Shown here piece after piece: positions 44,501 to 56,500 of a stretch of 64,000 nt of DNA (position 1 is its first letter; every line of letters begins with the position of its first letter). This DNA is from Gonatopus flavifemur (Eukaryota; Arthropoda; Insecta; Hymenoptera; Dryinidae), in NCBI GenBank assembly GCA_018340375.1, contig JAFFJZ010000004.1, forward strand, positions 23,782,001-23,846,000. Reading direction: 5' to 3'. The notes below the pieces were generated by a model. The model was not told the origin of the DNA and did not search any database. It was given only the letters and a program-made list of their open reading frames with translations. Position numbers and translations under genes: made by a program.

Positions 44501-47500
44501 ACAGCTTCATTCAGTCTTGGAATTAACCATACAGCGATGTTTTTTCCGATTTTTTGACATTGTTCACCGATAGTGTGAACACAGTAATCATGGATGAAAT
44601 ATTTTTTTTGGGGCATACACCGCAAAAAGTCGAAATTACCAATACGATTTCAGGAAATTTGCTTTTTAAAGTAGGTTTATATTCAAAAAAGGAATTAATA
44701 TAAGGGCAAGGCCTTATGCAGGCTGTAGTTGGGTGCATTCCGATTTTCAAAACGGGGAAAACTTTGGAAATACAGCTTGGCCCTACATGGGTTGTATACA
44801 GGTATGCTTGAATCAAGATTTTCGGGAGAATACGGGAAGCCTTGCAAGGCCTTATCAAGGCTGTAGTTGGTGTGCCTAGATTTTTAAAACCGGGGAAAAA
44901 ATTGGTAATGCAACGGGGCCCCATATGGGCTTCATATGGGTGTCCCTGACTTAAGGAAATCAGGCTGAATATCAGCAACCCGACTAGGCCCCTTAGTGAC
45001 TGAGGTTAGGACATCCTAAGTTTGGATACCCAATATAAGACCATACGGGGCCTATATTCAATACAGAACGCCCGGAAAATTTTCCACACGGGATGCCTTG
45101 TGAAATGAGTTTTTTAATTTTATGAATAGATGATTTTCATGTAACGGTTGTGAGTACTGTGTTATGATTGTGAATATATCGAAAGAATCCCCATTCAATT
45201 TCATAATTAATCAATAAATTAAGTGATGCCATGAAGGGAGGGAGGGAGGGGGGGGTTACTCGTGTGGAAATCAATCCTGGGCATCCTTATCTTAGGCATC
45301 CAATATAAGGTTGCCTACTCAGGGCCCATGTAGGCTTCGGTTGGGGTTGCCAGTATATCCCAGGAATATTTCAATCCAGGAATGTCCACCCACAGCCCTT
45401 ATAGGGCCCGAGTTGATCACCATTGTTTTGCCTGGATATTTGATACCATTATGGAGCCTAGATTGAAAAGCGTAACATTCCAAGTTGGGGCCACTTTCCA
45501 GTGTCTGAGCCCAGGAGAAATTTCCACACGGATATACGCAGTCAGAATTTTCAAAAAATGGATTTTTGTTTTACATATTCACGTGTACAAACAGAAATCA
45601 GTCCGACAAATATTTTCAAGTTACATGGATGCGTGTAAAAAATGTTGTACTATGCGTAATGAGCTTTTGAAACTGCCCTAGTAGAAATGTTGTAGTCATT
45701 GACGAGTTTTTTAACGCTTCACTAGCAGGAATAGTTCGAAAAAATACAACCCAGTTCGAACCACTGGGTCTTTTTCATCAAAAACCCACTTGAACAAACC
45801 CTAAAAAACTCCCATATCAAGAACCCGGTAACAAATTTGACTCAGGATCAGGTAAATTTTAAAACGATTTATTATAGCCTAGAAAATGATGAATTATTAT
45901 ATTTTCCTCAACCCAGTGTGGCGTGAGATATCAAGTGTGGGGCATTATACACTCTTCAAATCTGGAGGAGTGAAAAATCATCCGTTCCAATCCATCGAGT
46001 GTCAGAAGTAAGTTGGTCAGCTTCTAGTGGGATTTCCACTCGTTTCGAGTGACCTCTCACTCCTTTAGAGTGAAAAATTCCTTTTAGAATTGGAGTGATT
46101 GTGAGTTTCCAACTTCAAAATCTTAGATTATCACTGTAAAAGAGTGAAAATTTCACTCGAAATTTGGACAAGTTCACTTCTGACTGGCTGAAGAGTGAAA
46201 TTTCATTCTGTAGATCTTAGACGGGAAAAATTTTGTAGTAAAAATAAATTTATTTATATCGTAGCCGTGGGATATACTTTATTGTGACGGGAAGAACCGT
46301 GAGTATGCGACAGATTGCCATAACTCTTCTTGTAGTCAATATGTGGAGTATTAAGAAAGTACAAGGTTATAGTTCCTATCGTCATAATCGCACTGAGAGA
46401 AGAGCGATTTTTCAAAATTAGCTTTATTCATCAACGTATAATCTCCATCAAGAACAACGCAATCGTTCCAGCGCGGCTCTAACATTTCAATACCACTTTT
46501 GTAGGACGATTTACCTGTTGCCTCAAAATAGGCCTCAGTTTTAGCGATAACCTCTTCATTCGAGCGAGATTTCTTACTGGCGAGCACTTTTTTAGGTCTG
46601 CGAACAGCCAGTAGTCGTTGGAAGCCAAATCTGGCGAATACCCAACCAGAAATTTACAACAGGCGCAGTACTGCACCAGTACTAGCCAAGACTGGCAGGG
46701 TACTGGCATTTGTCTGGAATGATAACGCTTTTCATTACTGGGGATTGAGTACTGATGCCATTATTCGCAATCAGTGCAGGGCCAGTACTGGGTTAGTACC
46801 TGGCCGGTATTAAGTTCTCAGTACTGGTTTATCAGTACAGGCATAGTACCTTTTTTTTATGTACCCAGTACTGATCCCGTACGTGTTGACCAAGTGTTGG
46901 AGAGCTAATACTGGCACTGTACTGCACCTGTTGTCAACATTGGCATATTACGGATTTTTCTGATTGGGTACGGTGAATGTGAAAGCAATTCGAAGTTCAA
47001 TTCATGTAGTTTTGCCATTGTTACGATTGACTTGTGACATGCTGCGTTATCTTGATGGAATGAAATTTTTTTCTTTGCCATATGCGGTCGTGTCTTTGCA
47101 ATGTCGGCCCCCAAATGCTCCAATAATGCGATATAATATTCAATGTTGATGGTATCTCCCTTCTCAAGATAGTCGATGAATATTACACCACGCACACCCC
47201 AAAATACCGAGGCCATAACCTTTCCAGCCGATTGTTATGCTTTCGGGCGCTTTAAACGAGGTTCACCAGTGGCTGTCCCCTCAGGTGACGATCGTTTTGA
47301 TTCCGGAGTGAAGTGATGGATCCATGTTTCATCCATTGTAACATATCAACGCAAAAATTCCGGCGTGTTACGTTTAAACGTGGCCAAACACTGCTCAGAA
47401 GCATCAACGCGTTCTTGTTTTTGGTCAACAGTGAGCAAACGCGGCACCCACTTTGAACAGAGCTTTCTCATAGTTGAATGCTCATGCAATATAAAGCCAA

Positions 47501-50500
47501 CACGTTCTTTCGATATTTTTACGATGTCAGCTAACTCACGCAACTTCACTTTTCGATCATTCAAAACGATTTTGTGGATTTTTTTTATGTTTTCTGGTAT
47601 TACCGCCTCATTTGGACGTCCACTGCGTTCTGCATCATCGATCTCTCTACGACCACGTGAGAAGTCAGCAAATCAACGTTTTATTGTGGTTTCTGATGGA
47701 GCGGAGTCCCCATAACACTTTTCAAGCCATTGCTCCGCTTGAACGGTATTTTTTCCCATCAAGAACCAGTGTAGAATTGAAACACGAAATTGTTTTTGAT
47801 CCATTGTTTTAAAAATAACAAAAGTAGCGTCACTCTTAGTACAAAAACTCACAAACCAATGAATAGAATATCATGAAATTTTGACAGCTGTCTTTTGAAG
47901 GTTTAGTACTAACTGAAAAACAGGTGGATCTAGTAAAATTCGCGCCATCTATGTGTTAGGCCCGGGACTTTTCAGCCCATATGTTAGTAGGAAACTGGAC
48001 CTTTGGAAGTTTCTAGTGATGTACTTGCAAATATCCACTTTCTGGCTAGTTGAGTGTCAAAAAACTTGTCAATGACTACTTTTCATTTCCACATGGGTTT
48101 GAGCGCATTTTTCTCAAAACTGTTTTCAAAGTCGGGGACCAAGATTTCTGCAGAACGGCTGAATCGATCAGTCCCAAATTTTTACACAAGCTTTATAAAT
48201 ATATTCTTTAGTAATTGATTGAAGGTTCGTCTCACCGATAAATATCTCCCATTTTATAAACAATTCAAACCCAAAATTTTCATCGAAAATTGAAATTGTT
48301 TTTCTGAGAAGCTGCCATTTCGTTAAAAATCCATATTTTACTTATTCCTCCGATTAAGTACTAGATACCTTTTATTAACGGAATTTTTTTGGTTCTCCTA
48401 TCGTGAAGTATCCAGTCCAGAGATGTTGAGGTCACCACAAGACGCCTTTTTTTACAGGAGCTTCCGAAGATCGGCTATAGCTGCTTGGAAAATCATTATT
48501 TTTACAAATGAAAAATATGAAGATAGAGTTGAAAGTTATCACAATACACTGAAAAAAACGGTGTTGTGCGACGAAGACGCGGTATGATTGAGACGAGTAG
48601 TCGAAAGAAACAATGAACGGTGGCGTTGTGGCAACTGTAATATAGTTGATAGAATCATCTGATATCCGTCCTAACCGGCACCAATGAGATTTTTTAATCA
48701 CAATCTCTGAAAATATGTATTCTAAAAAAATTCAAATTCTCATTAGTTCAGTTTATAATCGCGGTCAGATAGTTCACGTCTGTTAGTTTCAGTTTCATGC
48801 GTGACAGTCGTGAACCTATAAAATAAAGAACTGTCAAGTAACTCAAAAATTAGAACTGAAATTAAACCACTGACATAACTTACAACATGTGCACTGCATT
48901 TACAAACAACGAACTCATTACGTTTTCTAGACAGCTAATATTACCAGTCGTGCATTCTAATAGCGAGTTACTGAATTAATTTGTAATAGTGACGATCGTG
49001 AGGTAAAAATTGGTTACAAACGCAAACGCCCCTACTTCAAATCATTTCAACAATTATAAATACTTTGAATGAGCGAAAGTGCTTGAAACAACGTTCTGGA
49101 AACATTTAAAGTGATAGATACACACATTTCCTACCAAACGTTTTGCAAAAGACAGTGTAATTTCTCTTCTACTAGCTGGTTACAAGTGATGGTCATGAGT
49201 TTGGAAACCTTATCGTCGCTCTGAAGGAATAATATTACAAATTATCATGTTTGATTGAGTTTGAATAACTTGAAAAGAGTCTGTTGAGGGTTTCAAATCA
49301 ACTCTAATTCAAAGGTTTCCGCGTTAAAGAGTAATACCTGTTTGAAAGGTCCTCCACGGCTGGTAGTAGGTGTCACACATCTGCATTCACGCCGAAAAAA
49401 TACGAGTTGAAATGAAGCTGAAGCTAGCAGATTTGAGCCAGCAGACTTGAACTCTAGCTCATCGTAGAATTGTCTTAGAATAATAGAACCGGCACCAATG
49501 AGATGTTTGAACCACAATCTCTGATAATATGTATTAGATGCGCAACTAAGTTCTCGCTGTTTGTCAATAGATGGCTCCAGCAGTAAGTGCTGGTCGATTT
49601 TGACATATCCAAACCGTCATGAACGAAGCTTAGACATATGGTAAACAAACCGCGTTGAGACGTTAGGGATTTTGTTTCGGCGTCATATACTTGTGATTAT
49701 GTGAAAATGTCTGATTCTGCGCCAAATAATCGTCATTTGCGGGAAGTGTTGATTTTTTTATTTCATTCGAAAAAAAAACGGCGGCTGATGCGCATAATAA
49801 GCGAAACAACGTGATGTGATTGGTTTGGTCGATTCAAAGACTGTGCTTTCGATGTTGACGACGTCCTTGTAAAGGAAAGCCAAAAACATTCGAAGACGCT
49901 GAATTGGAGGTGTTGCTCGATGAGGATCCGTGCCAAACTCAAACAAAGCTTGCTTCAGCATCAGGAGTTACCCGCCAAGTCATTTCCAAGCGATTGCATG
50001 CGTTGGGAATGATTCAAAAGCAATGAACTTGGATTCTTTATGAGTTGAAGCCAAGGGACGTGGTGCGTCGTTTATTCACCTGTGAACAACTGCCCCAGCG
50101 GCAAAAAAAAGAAAGATTTTGATGAAAAATGGATCTATTACAGCAACGCAAAAGAAAGAAAGTCATGGGGACTGCCCGGTCATGATTCTACGCCATTGGC
50201 TCGACCAAATATTCACGCTGCGAAAGTTATGCTGTGTATTTGGTGGGGCCAGATCGGTGTTATTTATTACGAGTTGTTGAAACTGAACAAAACCATCACT
50301 GGGGAACGGTATCGAACTCAATTGATGCGACTGAGCTGAGCACTGCGCGAAAAACGGTCACAAAGTGATTCTACTCCATGACAATGCTCGGCCTCATGTT
50401 GCCAAACCCGTTGAAACCTACGTGGAAACGCTCGAATGAGAAGTCGTACCCCACCCGCCATGTTCCCTAAATATTGCGCCGTTCGATGGCACATGGTCTG

Positions 50501-53500
50501 ACTGATCAGCAGCTCCACTCATATTAAGACATCAAAAAATGGCTCGATTCGTGGATAGCCTGAAAAGACGAACAATTTTATCGTAACAGTATTCGAGCTC
50601 TGCCAGAAGGATAGGCAAAACTTGTAGCTAGCGATGATGATGCATTTGTAACCATTTTTTCACAATAACGTTGCATTTTCACCAAAAAAAACAGCGAGAA
50701 CCTAATATTTATAAAAAATTCAAATTTACATTAGCTCAGTTTATAAAAGCGACCTGCTAGTTTCATAAAAAACGCCAGCTTCATAAAATTTACACATTGA
50801 AAAAAAAATTATCGTTCTCAATACAAAACTGTATGTCATTCGCAAAGAGTCGTGTAGATAGAGAAGGGATGCGTATCGTTGTAGGACGGATACCAATTCG
50901 TTCTACCAACTATATGGTATTACAGTTGTCTCAACCATACCGCGTCTTCGTAAGCACTAGACTTTTTTCTCAGTGCATCTTGTGGAGTCAATACTTGGAC
51001 AATTTCAAAAAATAGTTCCAGCTATTACAATTCTCGTTGATTTTACAGCGGGCAAGATGAGATTTACATCAGATGTAGTGCACGGAGGGAAAAGTATTGC
51101 TGGCATAACAAGCAGGTCTGTTACTATAGCGCCTACAAAAAAGATTAGCTGTGAGAACAAGAAAAATGATTGACACAACTGAACTTTTTTGCTGACATAG
51201 ACACATTCGTTAATAGAACTAACGTCTCAGCTGCTGTAGTGAATATTTTTGCAAGGGCAACAAATTTCTTTGTAGGCGCTATAGTAGCAAACCATTTCTT
51301 CTCCGTGTGTATCTTACATTTGCTGTTGTAAAGTCAACTTAAATTGTGGTAGTGTGCACTACTTTTGAAATGGTTCAAATATTGACTTAGCAAAATGTAA
51401 ATTTTACAACTTCTTTTTTCTCAATGTAAAGCACAGCAGGAAATCTCCTCATCGTCTGAATGCTAGCCGCGAGTGAAATACATATGAATTTGAAAAAAAA
51501 TAGCACACGTTTGAAAAAGGCTTCAAATTTTGTTAATTCACTCATAGATTCTCCTATAATTTGTGATGTACTTGATTCGATGGAATCGGTTGAGCATTCG
51601 ATTATCTGATGAAACTGTAGATTGATATGAAATTCAAACAATGAGCGTTTTTATTCAACTTTTGATAGATATTTCGTCAATTATTCTAGTAGATAAAACA
51701 TCCCCTAGATCGACTGCTGACGTGAAATATATTAACATAACATTCAGCTGCTCTTCTTCAGTCGTTGCCTTTAGTTTCGTGGAATCCAGATGAAATCATA
51801 ACTGACAAAGGGTAACAATGTTGACTAAATATCAAGAATTCCACTTTAGAATCACAGTAAAATTTAATTACCAAGTTCTAAAATTGTCAGGAAGAACAAC
51901 GTTTTGATTGGTAGGAAAAGCATTCTCATGGATGGAAAATGACTGAATTTGTTCATACAGGGCAACCTTAACATACGCAAGTGAAAATTATCGAAATGAA
52001 AAATTGTATAATACAAACATGTCCATTGATCCTTTATATAAATCAAGTTGATACTCCAGAGAAGATATTTTTTCAATTTTGCTGCACATTTTGGATGGAT
52101 TTTGGGTGGCGCGGAAATACTTTGATCTTTCCAAAACATGAAGTTTTTTTTTTTCAAATTTATCATGTTAAAATTCTTTATTGTCATATACGATACATTA
52201 AAAATCAAATTCCTAAAGAAAATATCTTGACCACGGTTGTCAACACCAACAATTATTGAATGAATATAAAATGATGAAAATGAATACAAAATTGTACAAA
52301 TTGTGCGTTTTTACATGAAAATTTGTTTGTCTCATTCTAGTGCCACAAGAGTTGATAGATCTGCACATTAAATTATTACGCAAGGTACGAAGGGCAGTAA
52401 CTCTGGAAAAATGGGAGAAAGCTTTGGTGAAATTCTGTCATTCATACTCTAATCAAGATGGATGGGAGTTGGAGCGTTTTGGTTATAAGAAAGCACGCAT
52501 CGCTGTGAAACTGCGATTATTAAAAGTACGGAAATTTAGAAAATTTACCATTCAAATAAATTGATGTCTCTTTACATTTTGTCTTTTTTCCTGGTCATGT
52601 AATATTATCTGATGATTGTCATTTAAGAATCGAATTTGTATTTCAGGTATTATTGGAAACACAGTTTGATTTGAATCACAAATTTAAAAACGAAGTCAAC
52701 AAATTTGCAGCCAAAGAATTGCGTTTAGAGCCCTTAGGTAAAGATAAATCGGGTTTGGTGTATTGGTGTCAATTTGACGAAGAATGTAACATTAGGGTCT
52801 ACAAAGAAGACATAGATGAAGAAAATTGGGAACTCGTGGCCAAGTAAGTTCTCTTATAATTTTCTATTTATTATAGATACATTATGTGTTCCTTATTGTA
52901 CGTTGTTAATAGGGACAGAGAAGGTGTTGTTGGTCTCATAAATATTTTGACTGATGGAGAAATACAATCGATACCGATCAACGAAGACAGTAATAGCCTA
53001 GAAATTTCTGAGAAACCCATCACAGATACTGGTCAGGTATCAACATCACCGAGTCTTATGGAAGAGAATAATACACAACAAAATGGATTGACTAACGGAG
53101 AAATCAAATCTATTGATGATAAGGTGGAAGATGTGAAGGATCAACAAGAGACTGAGCAGCAAAATGTTCAGAATGAAAAGAACGAAGCAGAAAACATGAA
53201 AGCGAAAGATTCGAAACCTAAACAAAATAATGAAGAGGATAAAGATACAAAAATAACGCAACCTCCGATAACTGAGACTCTCAAGATTGAGCCTTCAGTA
53301 ACATCTGCTGATACAAAATCTGTTGTATCTTCCTCTGCGATGGAAATTTCAAATCCTCCGGTGGTTCCATCTTCGCCGGTCTCGACAACCGACACTCTGA
53401 ATTCTCAGACAAAAATTGAATCTTCAATTGGCGAATCTTCAACATCATTATCTGAAGAATCTTCAAAAATTCCTGAGACTGACCAACAGAAAACTGTCTC

Positions 53501-56500
53501 TTCAAAAATTGAAATATCGAAAATTTCAACAAGCGAATCATCCAAGTTCTCTTCAATGGTTGAAGCGTCTACTGTTCCTCTTACACATGAAACAGCGGAA
53601 ACATCGAAATCTCCAAAGGGTGAATCCTCAAAGACTATTAAAGCTGAAACATCGAAGTCTCAGCTAGTAACTGGAATACCAGAACCTGTGAAAGCAGAAA
53701 CATCGAAACTTCTCTTGACAACCGAAATATCAAAAGCTGTAAAGAATGAGACAACAAAATCCTCTCCAGGAATTGAAATAACAAAGACTGTGAAGAATGA
53801 GGCAGTCAAACCCATTCCAACGGCTGAACCTACGAAGTCGTCTGAATCCTTGAAGCCTTCTACAACAATCGAAGCTGTAAAGTTCTCGAAAGTTGAGCCA
53901 TCAAAATCTTCAACTGAATCAACCTCAACTTCGACTGTTTTGCTGAAAACAATTAATGGTAAACATGATTTACCTCCAGAAATCACACTTGAAAGAACAA
54001 TCAAACCTAAAGAGTCCTCCAATGTAGCAATATCTATAGAACCTGCTAGACCCACTATGGAATTAGAGCCGAAAAAACTGAAAACTACTACTAAAGAAGA
54101 ATTAACTCTTGTGAAATCTATTGAAACGCCTGTTATAACATCTCCTTTGAAATTAGTGAATATCGCTGAATTGAAACAATCTTTGGAAGAGAAAAGTATG
54201 AAACTCAAAAAGTCAAATATTATCAACGAAAGTACAGATTCTGTCATGAAATCACTTGAGAAGTTGTCTGGAAAAAATAGTATTTCAATATCTACTGTGC
54301 CTGTGAAATCAAAACCGAAATCTTTGGAGAAAATAGCTGAGAGCTTAGCAAGATCTGGGACTGCCCTAGGGAATGTTACGAACGGGGAAGATGACGACAG
54401 ACCAGCTCAAGATTTTTCATCTAGAAGTCAAGCTCAATTGAGAAGTCATAGAGGTATGTATGTTGTTATATATTATTATTATTTACTTGTGGAATCAAAT
54501 TTTCAGTCATTTTTTATATTGCAGTTAATTGATATTTCTCAATGTCTCAGGTATGGATTTATCAACATCTCCTCGAGGTTGGGAAAGCATCAATGAACAA
54601 AGCAGACCAGTTGATTTTTCTGGAATCGATCTGTCTAGTCGGAAATCAACAAAATCCGCGGATGTAGGATATAGATCTCAAGACATTCAGCATCGAGAAA
54701 TGGATTTAAGTACAAGAAGACAATCTAAACCGGATGTAACTTACGATGCTCGTTCCGTGATGATGAGGAATCATGCGATGGTAGCTGATTTGAGTAAAAG
54801 ACAAATGCCATTCACTGCTTATGAAATGTCGTCTGCTACTTATCATAATACATCGAGAATGCCCAGTAAAGAGGAACAAAGATTACCAAGTTATACGATA
54901 CTCCCTGATCCAAGCAAATTAACATCTCGTAGAATGGCAGGCAGTACAGCGGCAGTAAAGCGTACAATGGAAAGCGATAAAGTACCACATGAGATGTTGA
55001 AAAGAATAAGAGCAGATGTGATTCCCATCAGAGGATCTATTGATAAGAGAACCGTAAGAAATAATAGTTGGAAAGAAGTGGTTAGTGAAGCGATCGAAGA
55101 ACCAGTGATGATGGTACAGGGGGAAGGTTCCGGTAGTGATTGCGATGCTATAAATCCTGTGATTGGCGAAGCTATAGAGGAACCTATGATGTATTTTTAT
55201 GGTGAAGGATCGGGTACAGAGTGTAATACAGGTAATCCTGGAGATGAAAAATCATCTGAAAATACAGAAGGTACTGAATCAAAAAATGACATTGATAGTG
55301 CAGCATCGAACAAACTTTTATCGGAGGGTAGTCTTATTAATGATGTATCAACTGTTAAATTTAATAGTACTTATCCTCAAGCTAGTATAAACGAGAAGTG
55401 CTACGTGCCGGAGAAATCAAAATTCAAACCAACTTTGGGTGTTCAGATTATACCTAAAACTGCAGGTGGAATTTCAAAAAAATCATCAAGGTGGGATGTA
55501 GGTAAACCTGAAGAAAAAGTTAATTGTGAAAGTAGTAGTATATCGAATGAAAATGATGAGATAGAACATCATTCACACATGGAGCAAAAAGAAGAGGACG
55601 TTTCGAGTATGAACGAAGAATTGGAAGTCGACTTGAAAGATTCTAGGACCACAGTACGTTCCAACGATGAGCCAGAAGAAAACGTTCCCGATGTTAAATC
55701 TTCTTCGTATTGTAACGATTCCACCGATGTACAATGTAATTCATCAACTGATGCAGTTGACACATCTCACATAGTTGATTCTTCTACGGAAGATCAATCA
55801 AATATTGTGAATGATGAAGCTGGAATGGATCTTGAGCAACCATCAAACAATTCGGGCACTACGGAAACTGTTGATAATGAATGTAATTCGGTAGCTGATT
55901 CTGTTCCAAGATTTTTTTTTGGTCCAAATTGTGTTTCGTATGATGCTAAATCAGATGAGGTTCAACCAGATCAAACTGTAGGTCCATCTGATCCTAATTC
56001 TGTACAATACGAAGATGTTTCCTCTTCTAAATCTTTGGACAGTACGATCCTTTCGAAGGAATTAAATACAGAAGAGAATGTACCAGAAACGACGACTTGC
56101 ATTTCAGAATCTGAAAATACTTCTCAGGAGACAGATAAAATCATAGAATCAACTAGCGAAGAAAAGGAAGAAGAAGAGGGTAATTCAGATGATCATGAAA
56201 TACCGCAGGAATCCATAGGTATTGATTCAAACAATAAAAACATGGAAAAAATGGACGAACAACCAAATGAATCTGTTGGAAATGACGAATCACTGCGAAA
56301 TGAAGATTTACAACAAAACATGGATGATGCTGATATTGTTTCGCAATCTCACGATCCTCAAAATTACATTTCTTCTACTAATACAGAAGATTCATTCGTA
56401 ACTGAGAATGTTAGTGGCCAGGATTTGAGTTTACAAGAAAATGATTTGAGTTCCCAAGACGATCATCAACCAACAAAAAGCGAAGACGATTTTATAAGTG

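Larger units (their letters stand above)
38577..52340 (+). other. Rsf1 intron 1, 13.8 kb, rich in transposon remains
   Basis: It runs from gtaagc (38577) to the acceptor ctcattctag (52340). 38.6-42.3 kb is mainly AT-rich with no recognised element except the hairpin at 39683-39722. 42.3-51.3 kb carries at least ten inverted-repeat elements and two dead mariners. No nested gene is recognised on either strand. The intron is far larger than the other Rsf1 introns, which are mostly under 120 bp apart from the last (about 720 bp). Confidence 0.8.
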
